Part shown: piece after piece, positions 7,394 through 15,904 of the stretch
Numbering within the stretch: position 1 is the stretch's first letter
Layout of the letters: every line of letters begins with the position of its first letter
Origin: DATLRC01 sp035534895
GTDB taxonomy: Bacteria > Patescibacteriota > Saccharimonadia > Saccharimonadales > UBA4665
NCBI GenBank assembly: GCA_035534895.1
Contig: DATLRC010000021.1
Span: forward strand, 62,001-126,000
DNA: 64,000 bases
Direction of reading: 5' to 3'
The notes under the pieces: generated by a model
Seen by the model: the letters and a program-made list of their open reading frames with translations, nothing else
What the model was told of the DNA's origin: nothing
Databases searched by the model: none
Translations under genes and position numbers: made by a program

Positions 7394-7885
7394 TTATTCT
7401 GTGTAGTCATAAAGATACAGACCGTTACTCTGGGCTTTAAATTGCCGCCCCGGAACTTTAAATGCAAAACTGACTAGCTTAATCGGTTTATGTGAATATA
7501 GAGTAATTTTTTTATCCAACTTGGCCATGTATTTTGGCAACAAGAAAGTAAAAATCCCATCCACTGGAGGCCACTTATGGACCCAAAAATTGCCCCAGAT
7601 AACTCGTACTTGTCGACGGTAGCGCCAAGTCCTTATCCTTGCAATTAATACAAGCACTGGATTTAGCTCATAGCCGACCACATTTAGTTGCTGACGCGCA
7701 GCAGCTAGCAAAATTCGTCCATCGCCACAACCAAGCTCCAATAATGTCTGGCCAGGAGTCAAATTAAGTAGCCTCAGACTAGTAGTAATTTGAGCTGACA
7801 GCGTCGGTAAATATGGAGCACCAAACAGAAGCACCATACCAAAACATATAGCTAGTATTAGGCCGATTATTCCCAACCAGATCAC
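7394..7885 (-). CDS. Membrane-anchored class I SAM-dependent methyltransferase
   Basis: The N-terminus is one hydrophobic helix (WLGIIGLILAICFGMVLLFG). The SAM-binding loop LLELGCGDGRILLAAA follows at about residues 48-62, then VVGYELNP (acidic ribose-binding Glu) and a later strand VDGIFTFLLP in the substrate-pocket region. At 163 residues it is a minimal Rossmann methyltransferase with no recognisable target-recognition domain. The start is GTG at 7885, three nt after xseB. Substrate unknown; membrane association suggests a lipid, a quinone-like molecule or an envelope protein. Confidence 0.75.
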   Translation of the reverse strand: MIWLGIIGLILAICFGMVLLFGAPYLPTLSAQITTSLRLLNLTPGQTLLELGCGDGRILLAAARQQLNVVGYELNPVLVLIARIRTWRYRRQVRVIWGNFWVHKWPPVDGIFTFLLPKYMAKLDKKITLYSHKPIKLVSFAFKVPGRQFKAQSNGLYLYDYTE

Positions 7886-7888
7886 GTC

Positions 7889-8092
7889 TTAGGCCTTAAG
7901 CTTTGTCTTAAGCTCAATAATCTGGTTTTCAGCCTGTTGAAGATGTTTCTTTAGCTTTTGGATAATTGACTGGCCACGCTTGTAATGTTCTACCGCCAGA
8001 TCAATATCCAAGTCAGATCGTTGCAGCTCAATTAAAATACTATCGAGCTCGACTTTCAGCTCTTGGTAGGTCGGTGCTGGTCGAGTTGTCAT
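7889..8092 (-). CDS. xseB: Exodeoxyribonuclease VII small subunit
   Basis: XseB binds several copies to XseA to form exonuclease VII, which degrades single-stranded DNA from both ends. The 67 residues show the family hallmark: TYQELKVELDSILIELQ, then a second helix with LAVEHYKRGQSIIQKLKKHLQQAENQI. Its ATG overlaps the xseA stop by 4 nt, so the two are translationally coupled in the usual large-then-small order. Confidence 0.93.
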   Translation of the reverse strand: MTTRPAPTYQELKVELDSILIELQRSDLDIDLAVEHYKRGQSIIQKLKKHLQQAENQIIELKTKLKA

Positions 8093-9225
8093 TCTTGCCT
8101 CTCGTTTGTTACAACACGAGCTACGGTAGCCCTAAAGTTTAGTTTTGCCATTTCAACATCCACTATAGCACCCCTATCAAGGCTTCCGCCGCGTAACACT
8201 CTACCGCCCCGACGTACAATTGCATATCCCCTATCAAGTATCGCCCTTGGGCTTAGAGCTTTTAGAATTTGCTCTTGGCTATCGATAAACAGCTGCTGAC
8301 TACGCATTAAAGCCAATAACAGCTGTTTGGATTGCTTGATGTAACCATTAAGTCCCTGTTCGGCTATAACAATTATGGTTTGGACAGACTGACGTAGCTG
8401 CTGAGAGTAATCAGCTAAACTCATCAAAACCTGCTGTTTATCTGGAACCAGTAGTTCTGCTGCATTGCTTGGGGTACTTGCCCGCTGATCAGCCGCCAGT
8501 TCAGATAAGGAAATATCGACCTCGTGACCGATAGCCACCAATGTCGGAACCCGGCTAGCCGCCACCGAACGAGTGACCTGTTCACTGCTAAAAGCACTTA
8601 GGTCATCTGCGCTGCCACCGCCTCTAATAATAACTATTGCTTCTGGTGGGTTTGCTAGTTGGTTAAACTGTTCGATTGCTTGAACAATTTGCTGAGGGGC
8701 ACTTTCGCCTTGTACCTGAACATCAATTAGCTGTATCTCTAAAGCTGACCAGCGACTATTTAAGATCTTAATAAAGTCAGCGTAAGCCGCTGAGCCACGC
8801 GACGTGATTAGACCTATACGCTGCGGCGGATATGGAATCAAACGTTTACGTGAAGCATCGAATAAGCCTTCTTTCATTAGTTGGACTTTTAGTAACTCTG
8901 CTGCCCGGCGGATAGTTCCGGTTCCAGAAAGTTGGATGCTCATAATATTAATGCTAAAACCGTATGTTGGATGAAGCCGTGGTGTCCCACGAACCTTAAG
9001 TAGAAGACCGTCTTCAAGAGGACCTGGTAAGTGATAGACTGAACCAAAAAATCGAACACTGGCCAGCTCGTCTTTAAGGTCAAAGTAAAGCCACTTGTTT
9101 TTACTAACCCTAAAATTAGCTAATTCACCGCTAATAATTACTGATGAGTAAGCATACTCTAGAGTTTGGTTGAGTAGTGCCACAAACTGACTGACACTAA
9201 CAACAAGATCAGTTGTTTCAGGCAT
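8089..9225 (-). CDS. xseA: Exodeoxyribonuclease VII large subunit
   Basis: Catalytic subunit of exonuclease VII. It begins with an N-terminal OB-fold (SVSQFVALLNQTLEYAYSSV and following), then the catalytic region with IGLITSRGSAAYADF, a conserved IIRGGGSADDLSAFSSE, and VATIGHEVD-type VAIGHEVDISL near residue 230, followed by a long helical segment and a C-terminal RGYAIVRRGG. At 378 residues it is somewhat short compared with about 400-450 elsewhere. The start overlaps the end of the upstream membrane-protein gene by 8 nt. Confidence 0.96.
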   Translation of the reverse strand: MPETTDLVVSVSQFVALLNQTLEYAYSSVIISGELANFRVSKNKWLYFDLKDELASVRFFGSVYHLPGPLEDGLLLKVRGTPRLHPTYGFSINIMSIQLSGTGTIRRAAELLKVQLMKEGLFDASRKRLIPYPPQRIGLITSRGSAAYADFIKILNSRWSALEIQLIDVQVQGESAPQQIVQAIEQFNQLANPPEAIVIIRGGGSADDLSAFSSEQVTRSVAASRVPTLVAIGHEVDISLSELAADQRASTPSNAAELLVPDKQQVLMSLADYSQQLRQSVQTIIVIAEQGLNGYIKQSKQLLLALMRSQQLFIDSQEQILKALSPRAILDRGYAIVRRGGRVLRGGSLDRGAIVDVEMAKLNFRATVARVVTNERQE

Positions 9226-10261
9226 CGACGGCTTTACTCCTTAGTGTTCGGTGATACAGTATATAGCCCGGGGGTAATTGGATAAGAGTGTTAACTACCC
9301 GATACATAACCGTTACAGGCAAACTGAGTGCTGCCGGCACGCCGGCACTAACTAAAACAGCTGTCATCAGAGCTTCATAAACACCGATACCACCCGGCAA
9401 AACTGATACCATACCCGCAAAGTTAGCAATCGCATACGCTAAAATCACAGCTCCTATATTTACCCAATGCCCAAAAGCAAGGTAGACCACATAAATAGTT
9501 AAAATTTCAGTTGTATTAGCCAATAAGGCATACCAAAGAGGAGCCCGCAGTTCCGCTAGACGTGTTTTAAAGAGCAGGTAGTTTTCATGCAACTCATCAA
9601 AAACCCTTCTAGATCTTTTTATGTTGATGGTTTCTGGGTGACCAGGCCTGACCACCAGAATCGCGCGATTTAACAGCCGAGTTAGATTACTAAAAAAACT
9701 ATTGATGCGCTGCTTACTACCAATGACATAGGTAAAGGCTAGGGTCCCACTGATCATAAGAGTTGAAATAGAACTAGCGATAGCAATTGTCAGATTACTA
9801 ACTCGCCCTGCTGCCGCCAAAACGAAGATGCCAAGTATTAATAAAGCTTCAAAGCTCAGAAAAATAAGTACCAATTTCATAATTTGAACTAAGGTAGTCT
9901 TACCCGCCCGCATACCGAAACTCCTTAGGCGTAGAGAAAAGTACGATATGCCGGTTACACCACCGCTCGGGAAAACATGATTTACGAAGTTTAGTTCAAG
10001 AGCTACTCTAAAAAGACTTTTGTAGCTAATGTTCTGGTCAACAGTTCGAAACAATAGCTGATAGAGGCGAGTTTGGGCAAAATAGTTACCGTACTGGAGT
10101 GGCACCATTAATATCAACCACCAGATATTGACTCGATTTAGATTCCTCAAGGTTTGCTCCAACTGATGACGAATAGCATAGACTAATACCACCAAGGCCA
10201 GCACGGTTGCTATATTTAAGATCAATTTCCAGTTCCGCTTGAAGAAAGACGTTTCAGCCAT
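9218..10261 (-). CDS. Lysylphosphatidylglycerol synthase TM-region/flippase-like membrane protein
   Basis: A polytopic inner-membrane protein of 347 residues with about eight hydrophobic segments. It matches the UPF0104/COG0392 family (the flippase-like half of MprF), with VFPSGGVTGISYFSLRLR near residue 95 and VSVLPGGIGVYEALMTAVL near 290, the two family signatures. It lacks the cytosolic aminoacyl-transferase domain of MprF, so lipid aminoacylation is not expected; lipid transport or glycolipid work is the usual guess. The gene is divergent from the methyltransferase gene at 10313. Confidence 0.88.
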   Translation of the reverse strand: MAETSFFKRNWKLILNIATVLALVVLVYAIRHQLEQTLRNLNRVNIWWLILMVPLQYGNYFAQTRLYQLLFRTVDQNISYKSLFRVALELNFVNHVFPSGGVTGISYFSLRLRSFGMRAGKTTLVQIMKLVLIFLSFEALLILGIFVLAAAGRVSNLTIAIASSISTLMISGTLAFTYVIGSKQRINSFFSNLTRLLNRAILVVRPGHPETINIKRSRRVFDELHENYLLFKTRLAELRAPLWYALLANTTEILTIYVVYLAFGHWVNIGAVILAYAIANFAGMVSVLPGGIGVYEALMTAVLVSAGVPAALSLPVTVMYRVVNTLIQLPPGYILYHRTLRSKAVDA

Positions 10262-10312
10262 GAACTAAATTATACCTGGGAATCCCCAGCGAAACCACGT
10301 TATACTATGAAG

Positions 10313-11554
10313 ATGCAAAGTTTGATGATTCTTGGCCGCCAACCGGCTCTAGGCATAGCCGAATTAGAAAGTCTTTACGGTGCCCATAAAATTCGCCCAA
10401 TCGGGAATAAAGCGGCCCTGGTTGATATTGACCCTTGCCTAATGGCCTTTGACCGTTTAGGCGGATCAATGAAATTCTGCAAAGTCTTAGACAATCTACC
10501 AACTACTGACTGGTCTAGCATAGAGGCTTATTTAATCAGTCAATCGCCAGGGCACGCAGAAAGCCTGCCCAAAGGTAAGTTACGCATTGGGTTAAGCTCC
10601 TATGGCCTTGGAGTCAACAATCGACAGCTAGCCGCCAGCGGTTTAAAGATAAAAAGAGCTATTAGCTTAAGCGGCCGATCAGTGCGTCTGATACCGAACA
10701 ATGAACCAGCTCTTAATAGCGCCCAGGTATTGCACAACAAGCTTTGCGGACCAAATGGTTGGGAGCTTGTCTTTGTAAGTCATAATCAGCAAACTATTAT
10801 CGCCCAGACGGTCAAGGTGCAGGACATTACCTCATACGCCCTTCGTGATAGAGGACGGCCAAAAAGAGATAGCCGAATCGGCATGTTGCCGCCTAAATTG
10901 GCTCAGATTATTATCAATCTGGCAGTTGGCAAGCTGATAGATAGCCAACTTATATCGATCTGCGACCAGCCGGACAAGACCGTCATTTCCGAGCCAGATC
11001 TTAAGCAGACTATCCTTGATCCATTTTGTGGTACGGGCATAATCTTGCAAGAAGCCCGCTTGATGGGCTACCGGACCTATGGGACAGACCGTGAGCCTCG
11101 AATGGTAGATTTCAGCAAGCAGAACCTGGAATGGTTTGATCATCAATTTCGACGACAGAACAAACATCAATCCCAATTTGAGATCGCTGATGCCACAAAT
11201 TATGAATGGCAATTACCGATTGATTTTGTAGCTAGCGAAACCTACCTTGGGCGACCTTTTAGTTCTCAACCAGCGCCCCAAATATTGACCCAAACTATGG
11301 GAGACTGTGAAGCAATTATTAAAAAGTTCCTTTTGAATATTCAGCACCAGCTTAAACCGGGTGCTAGATTATGTATTGCCGTCCCAGCTTGGCAAGTTAA
11401 GCCCGACCAATTTAAGGTTTTGCCTCTTATTGACCAGATAAGTCAAATGGGCTATAATCGTTTAAGTTTTGAACACCTCGGAGACAAAGATCTGTTCTAT
11501 TATAGGCCCGATCAAATTGTCGCTCGTCAATTGCTAGTTTTAAGTAGAAAGTAA
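10313..11554 (+). CDS. TRM11-like tRNA guanosine/RNA methyltransferase
   Basis: Resembles the THUMP/TRM11 group of tRNA methyltransferases. An N-terminal region is followed by ITSYALRDRGRPKRDSRIGMLPPKLAQ, split here by other residues and typical of the group, then the SAM motif ILDPFCGTGIILQEARLMGY (about residues 236-252) and GTDREP. The usual catalytic (N/D)PPY is replaced by ASETYLG near 309-315. The upstream ATG at 10307 abuts a -10 TATACT (10301-10306). The predicted transcription start is A of the ATG at 10313, so that start is chosen and the message would be leaderless. rpmA follows after 5 nt. Confidence 0.82.
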   Translation: MQSLMILGRQPALGIAELESLYGAHKIRPIGNKAALVDIDPCLMAFDRLGGSMKFCKVLDNLPTTDWSSIEAYLISQSPGHAESLPKGKLRIGLSSYGLGVNNRQLAASGLKIKRAISLSGRSVRLIPNNEPALNSAQVLHNKLCGPNGWELVFVSHNQQTIIAQTVKVQDITSYALRDRGRPKRDSRIGMLPPKLAQIIINLAVGKLIDSQLISICDQPDKTVISEPDLKQTILDPFCGTGIILQEARLMGYRTYGTDREPRMVDFSKQNLEWFDHQFRRQNKHQSQFEIADATNYEWQLPIDFVASETYLGRPFSSQPAPQILTQTMGDCEAIIKKFLLNIQHQLKPGARLCIAVPAWQVKPDQFKVLPLIDQISQMGYNRLSFEHLGDKDLFYYRPDQIVARQLLVLSRK

Positions 11555-11559
11555 GATTT

Positions 11560-11832
11560 ATGTCACATGTTAAGGCTGGCGGTACCGCCAAAAATGTCCA
11601 CGATAGTCCTGGTCAGCGACTAGGAGTTAAGTTGTTTGGTGGCCAAGCGGTCAAAACCGGTCAGCTCATTGTGCGGCAAGTCGGAACTACAAAACGTGGT
11701 GGTAGTGGCACTTTTGTAAGCCGTAATTACACTATTCATGCCGCAAAAGACGGTATTGTAAGATTCAAGACTCAGAGAGTAAAACGCTTTAACGGCAATA
11801 CCGCCCCGCGGACAATTGTTACTGTCGAATAA
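11560..11832 (+). CDS. rpmA: 50S ribosomal protein L27
   Basis: bL27 lies near the peptidyl-transferase centre. The 90 residues start MSHVKAGGTAKNVHDSPGQ and continue RLGVKLFGGQ, GQLIVRQVGT and a basic C-terminus, matching the family over its whole length. The N-terminus has no Firmicute-type cleavable extension. It is five nt downstream of the TRM11-like gene and probably shares its leaderless promoter. rplU (L21), usually a neighbour, lies far away at 45573-45881 on the other strand, so the standard rplU-rpmA cluster is broken here. Confidence 0.97.
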   Translation: MSHVKAGGTAKNVHDSPGQRLGVKLFGGQAVKTGQLIVRQVGTTKRGGSGTFVSRNYTIHAAKDGIVRFKTQRVKRFNGNTAPRTIVTVE

Positions 11833-11846
11833 ACTATCATAATCGT

Positions 11847-11872
11847 TTTGCTAGCAAATCAGATGACTGATT
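11847..11872. terminator. Weak bidirectional hairpin between convergent genes
   Basis: TTTGCTAGCAAA (11847-11858) is a 12-bp palindrome overlapped by the hairpin AATCAG-ATGA-CTGATT (11857-11872). The two are partly exclusive. They sit between the convergent ends of rpmA and the 11871-12404 gene. There is no good U-tract on either strand, so termination is only a guess from position. Confidence 0.3.
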
Positions 11873-12404
11873 AAATTGGGCCGTCTACTCGGTTAGCAAT
11901 TATAGGAGTGTAACGCAGTTCATTTTGGTCACCAAGAAGAGCGGCTTGAATATCTTCCTGCGAGCCATTAAAAACAGCCATCCTAGTAACTTCAGGTATA
12001 CTGGCTGAATCCCCTGTCTTGGTCTCCAGACTACGCTCTTTGGTAAGTACAAGCTTGGCGCTATTGGGGTCCTCATCAGAAAGCCCAATTTCATAAAAAG
12101 TTGTCGGGTCGTTAGGATTCTCCAAAGTATGCCAGTTACTTGTTACGTCAAGTCTTTCGCTTGCATCGGTAATAAGTGTATTGTTGTCGTCGGGTTTGTC
12201 TTTGTCGCCGAGCCATAAAGTAACTCTGTCGATAACCTCGTTTTTGACCTTCTCAATCAGAAAACGGTTATTGCCAAGCATCTTAAGGAATTGCTTTTGC
12301 TCTTCCCCCGAAATATCACCGGGATCATTTTGATCGTGATTAGCAAGTAATTCCCAGCTATCAGGCAAATAAATTGTATCTGAGACTTTTCTCTGACGTT
12401 CCAT
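11871..12404 (-). CDS. Unknown soluble acidic protein
   Basis: No family recognised. The 177 residues are hydrophilic and acid-rich with no membrane segment or signal peptide. Visible features are a helical middle (EEQKQFLKMLGNNRFLIEKV) and a strand-rich C-terminal half (SNWHTLENP, FYEIGLSDEDP, SAKLVLTKERS, VTRMAVFNGSQEDI). Conditional reading of the latter suggests a protein with a repeated response-type fold, but nothing decisive. A strong promoter with its -10 exactly 6 nt before the ATG implies a leaderless monocistronic message. It is convergent with rpmA. Confidence 0.7.
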   Translation of the reverse strand: MERQRKVSDTIYLPDSWELLANHDQNDPGDISGEEQKQFLKMLGNNRFLIEKVKNEVIDRVTLWLGDKDKPDDNNTLITDASERLDVTSNWHTLENPNDPTTFYEIGLSDEDPNSAKLVLTKERSLETKTGDSASIPEVTRMAVFNGSQEDIQAALLGDQNELRYTPIIANRVDGPI

Positions 12405-12410
12405 AGATAT

Positions 12411-12453
12411 ACATTAGCACTTTATAGTAGTTTTTGCAAGATTTTTGCAAGAT
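12411..12453 (-). promoter_or_regulatory. Promoter with tandem 11-bp direct repeats for the 11871-12404 gene
   Basis: Minus-strand TTGCAA (12439-12434), a 17-bp spacer and TAATGT (12416-12411) put the transcription start on the A of the ATG at 12404. The region also contains two perfect tandem copies of TTTTGCAAGAT (12432-12442 and 12443-12453), so the -35 motif is duplicated. The repeat could be an operator or a duplicated -35. Confidence 0.6.
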
Positions 12454-12475
12454 AAGTTTGCTGTCTGCCTATTAT

Positions 12476-12889
12476 CTAAGAAACACCTAGGTGGTGTTTA
12501 ATGCGATCAATGACGTCAGCAATAACTACTTGAGACTTAACAAGATAGTCGTCAACTCCTAGACTTTCAGCCCGTTGTTTATCGCTGTCTTGGCTCAGTG
12601 CAGTCAACATAATGACACGAAGATTAGCCGTTTCTGGTGTATTACGTAAAATATCAAGCACATCAAAACCACTTACCTTCGGCATCATGGCATCTAAGAC
12701 CACTAAATCTGGCTTATAGCTCAATGATGAGGCTAAAGCGTCTTCACCATTAGCTACGCGACGGACGTCAAATCCCTCAGCCTGTAAGCGCATAAAATAG
12801 ACGTTGGCTAAGGCGTCATCGTCTTCGACTAATAGTATCCGTTTCGGATGTTTGGGGTCATTTGTAGTAGTTTGATCGTTTGGTTCCAT
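12476..12889 (-). CDS. Single-domain response regulator (CheY-like), intact phosphorylation site
   Basis: A 137-residue receiver with a short polar N-terminal tail and no output domain. The acidic triad is complete: ILLVEDDD, then VVLDAMMP with the phospho-acceptor Asp, followed by the conserved Thr in IMLTALS and Lys in YLVKSQ. This contrasts with the Glu-substituted receiver at 5474-5860. It sits 24 nt downstream of pyrG on the same strand. No histidine kinase is adjacent, so its partner must lie elsewhere. Its output is probably protein-protein. Confidence 0.93.
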   Translation of the reverse strand: MEPNDQTTTNDPKHPKRILLVEDDDALANVYFMRLQAEGFDVRRVANGEDALASSLSYKPDLVVLDAMMPKVSGFDVLDILRNTPETANLRVIMLTALSQDSDKQRAESLGVDDYLVKSQVVIADVIDRIKHHLGVS

Positions 12890-12913
12890 ATAGCTTAAGC
12901 TATCTTATTTCAG

Positions 12914-14524
12914 TTATTTAATCAAGCTTTTAACAAATCCGTTGAACATTGGATGGGGGTCTGTTGGACGCGATTTAAATTCAGGGTGGAACTGACAAGC
13001 CAGGAAAAAGGGGTGATCGATAGCCTCTATGACTTCTACAAGGTTGTTCTCGGTATTAATACCGCTGGCTCGTAACCCCCAACTTGTGTATTGTTCGCGA
13101 TAAGCATTATTGCACTCTCCTCGGTGTCGATGTCTTTCAACTATGTCGCTTTTACCATAAACACTAGCCGCTAAACTGCCTTTATCCAAATGACAGCCAT
13201 AATTACCGAGTCTCATTGTGCCACCAGTATTTTGTTTACCTTGTTGATCGCTCATCGTATTAATGACCATTTCATGAGACCCTGGTTCAAGTTCAAAACT
13301 GGTTGCTGACTTAAGCCCACCTAAACGAGCGGCAGCTATGACAGCCATCTGTAAGCCAAGACAAAGCCCGAGATACGGTACCTTATTTTGAAGCGCATAT
13401 TGAGCTGCTTTGATCTTTCCTTCTAGGCCTCGTTTACCAAAGCCACCCGGCACTAAAATACCGTCCATTTCAGCTAATGCGTTAGCTATATCTGTCTTCG
13501 GAGAATCAAACTTTTCGGCATCGATCCAGTCAATAATTAATTGAGCGTCATTCCACCATGCAGCAGCTCTTAGAGCTTCAAAAACAGATAAATAGGCGTC
13601 AAAGTTATCCATATACTTGGCCACTACGCCTACTCTCACCTTTCGAGAATGGGGATGAGTCGCCCGAACTACCATAGCCCTCCAATCTTTAAGATCAGGT
13701 TTAGAGACCTTAAGCCCTAATCGATCAGCTATAACCTCGGCAATGCCAGTGTCTTCTAGGGTTAGGGGCACCTCATAAATACTAGGAGCGTTCGGCAATA
13801 AAGCAATAGCTTCTTCTGGCACTCCACAGAACAAACTGAGCTTGCGTTTAACACCATTGTTGGCTGGTTGCTCACTACGAGCTACAAGTACGTCAGGAGT
13901 GATACCTAGGCCTCTCAGTTCACGAACCGAATTTTGAGCCGGCTTGGTTTTAGTTTCTTGGCTGGCATTTAAATATGGCAAATAGACAACGTGGACATAG
14001 AGACAGTTGTCACGACCAAAGCGGAGGCCGAACTCGCGAATGGCCTCCAAAAAACTAAGTGATTCATAGTCGCCAACGGTACCACCGATTTCAACAATTT
14101 GAACATCAAAGTCCTTGCCAGCCGCCTCCAAATAGTCTTGGATGGCACTTGTTAGATGCGGGATAATCTGTACGTCCTCACCAGCATACTTGCCAGCACG
14201 TTCGTCCTGGATTACCTTTAGTAGAACGCGTCCAGACATTAAAGAGCTCGTTTTGGTTAGTTCTTGATCGATAAAGCGTTCATAATGTCCCAGGTCTAGA
14301 TCAGTCTCTGCTCCATCACAAGTTACAAAACATTCTCCGTGCTCTCTTGGATTAAGGGTACCGGCGTCGACATTTAGATATGGGTCACATTTCTGGAGAT
14401 TGACTGACAGACCACGGGCCTTGAGAAGATTAGCAATTGAAGCCGCCGTGATTCCCTTCCCTAATCCGGAAAGTACACCGCCAGTCACAAAAATATATTT
14501 GGTTTGGCTTTTAGCCACCTCCAC
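12914..14524 (-). CDS. pyrG: CTP synthase
   Basis: Makes CTP from UTP, ATP and glutamine; the only nucleotide-biosynthetic enzyme apart from RNR and Adk in the window. The N-terminal amidoligase domain carries YIFVTGGVLSGLGKGITAASIA and the substrate residues HYERF and EIGGTVGDYESL. The C-terminal class I glutaminase domain has ILVPGGFGKRG, the nucleophile Cys in LGLCLGLQMA, and the HPEF pair QFHPEFKSRP near the end. The 536-residue length is normal. The start is GTG at 14524 (a second GTG follows two codons later). The orphan response regulator follows downstream. Confidence 0.98.
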   Translation of the reverse strand: MEVAKSQTKYIFVTGGVLSGLGKGITAASIANLLKARGLSVNLQKCDPYLNVDAGTLNPREHGECFVTCDGAETDLDLGHYERFIDQELTKTSSLMSGRVLLKVIQDERAGKYAGEDVQIIPHLTSAIQDYLEAAGKDFDVQIVEIGGTVGDYESLSFLEAIREFGLRFGRDNCLYVHVVYLPYLNASQETKTKPAQNSVRELRGLGITPDVLVARSEQPANNGVKRKLSLFCGVPEEAIALLPNAPSIYEVPLTLEDTGIAEVIADRLGLKVSKPDLKDWRAMVVRATHPHSRKVRVGVVAKYMDNFDAYLSVFEALRAAAWWNDAQLIIDWIDAEKFDSPKTDIANALAEMDGILVPGGFGKRGLEGKIKAAQYALQNKVPYLGLCLGLQMAVIAAARLGGLKSATSFELEPGSHEMVINTMSDQQGKQNTGGTMRLGNYGCHLDKGSLAASVYGKSDIVERHRHRGECNNAYREQYTSWGLRASGINTENNLVEVIEAIDHPFFLACQFHPEFKSRPTDPHPMFNGFVKSLIK

Positions 14525-14599
14525 GACCTCTCGTTTATTTCTTCAATGATACTACCATAGCCCAGCTGATCTCGCCAAGAGTTAAACAGTTTCTTTTAA

Positions 14600-15835
14600 T
14601 TAATTTTTGAGAAGGTAAGCTTCAGCTGCTTTCAATTGGCTATCGTTACCGGCTTGGATGTCAGAATCACTAAGCGGGACTGTCTGGTCTGGGGTAATAC
14701 CCAATTTATTTATATTTTGTCCATCGGGCCGATACCAGCTGGCAACGGTAACCTTCAGTTGACTGCCATCTCTGAAATTAATTATTTGTTGAACTACACC
14801 CTTACCATAGCTCTTGGCGCCGATTAAATAAGCGGCATCATCATCATGCAAAGCTCCTGCGGTTATTTCGCTGGCACTAGCACTCCCCTGATTGATTAAG
14901 ACAACCGTGGGTATACCGTGTAGTGGGTCATTACCGCTTGCCGTGTAACTGTTGACGACTACCTGCCCCCGCTTTTCTTGAAGAATCGGTGCGCCAGTCG
15001 GAAGCCACTGGCTGGAAACACTGACAGCAGCGTCTAGTAAGCCGCCGGGGTCATCGCGTAAATCAAGTACTAGTCCCTTAACGTGTGCTGCAGCCATTTT
15101 AGTGGCCGCCTGTTCGATCAGGCTGGTTGTATCATCAGCAAAAGTGATAATTTGAATATAGCCAATATTGCCATCAACTATTTTTGTGCTGACACTGGGA
15201 ATCTGGATGTTTTGACGGGTTATTGTAAAGCTTAATTGGGTCGATTGATTACGAATAACTTGAAGGGTCACCTTGGTGCCAGCCAGACCTCGAATCTTAC
15301 TGATAGCCTGGTCAATGCTTAAGTTAGTGGTTGTCTGACCGTTAATTGAGGTTATGATGTCCTGTGGTTTTAAGCCCGCCAGGTCAGCTGGATACCCTGA
15401 TAGCGGTGAGACGATTATAAGGTTATTGTCTTTGTCTTTACCAAGCTCGGCACCAATACCACTAAAGGAATTGTTTAATTGATCGCTGAATTGTTTAGCT
15501 TCCTGAGCCGTAAAATATACCGTGTATGGATCATTTGTCGCTTGGGCTAGACCATGCTTCAGCCCATCTAGTAATTGGCCTTCATTAAGCGAACCATCGT
15601 AGTTATCCTTAAGAGCTTGATAGACTTGATTAACGCTTGAGTAGTCCAATTGATTGGGTAAATTATTGACTGATACGTTTGTTTGCAGCCTGATGCGACC
15701 ATTACCAACACCAACACCTAAACTGAAGATTAGGCCGGCTGCCAATAGCATGACAATCGATCGGCCAAAGGACTGCTTAAAGATATGGCCTTGCCTTAAT
15801 TGGTGGCCATCTTTTAATTTAAATCTCATCTTCAT
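14600..15835 (-). CDS. S41-family carboxy-terminal processing protease (CtpA-like)
   Basis: Extracytoplasmic serine protease. An N-terminal membrane anchor (SIVMLLAAGLIFSLGVGVG, residues 26-44) precedes a PDZ domain (about 125-205, with SGIGAELGKD and GLKPQDIITSING). The S41 catalytic domain has QGSASASE (Ser near 318) and KSYGKG (Lys 345) forming the Ser/Lys dyad. A TATAAT at 15846-15841 lies 5 nt before the ATG, so the message is nearly leaderless and a second ATG at 15829 could also be used. It lies next to the CHAP hydrolase; such proteases commonly process cell-wall hydrolases or their regulators. Confidence 0.93.
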   Translation of the reverse strand: MKMRFKLKDGHQLRQGHIFKQSFGRSIVMLLAAGLIFSLGVGVGNGRIRLQTNVSVNNLPNQLDYSSVNQVYQALKDNYDGSLNEGQLLDGLKHGLAQATNDPYTVYFTAQEAKQFSDQLNNSFSGIGAELGKDKDNNLIIVSPLSGYPADLAGLKPQDIITSINGQTTTNLSIDQAISKIRGLAGTKVTLQVIRNQSTQLSFTITRQNIQIPSVSTKIVDGNIGYIQIITFADDTTSLIEQAATKMAAAHVKGLVLDLRDDPGGLLDAAVSVSSQWLPTGAPILQEKRGQVVVNSYTASGNDPLHGIPTVVLINQGSASASEITAGALHDDDAAYLIGAKSYGKGVVQQIINFRDGSQLKVTVASWYRPDGQNINKLGITPDQTVPLSDSDIQAGNDSQLKAAEAYLLKN

Positions 15836-15904
15836 CTTTAATTATAACAAAGTTCCCTGACTACGACTGCTTAAAAATTGGTCTGTTTAAAGAAGGGTTT
15901 ATTT

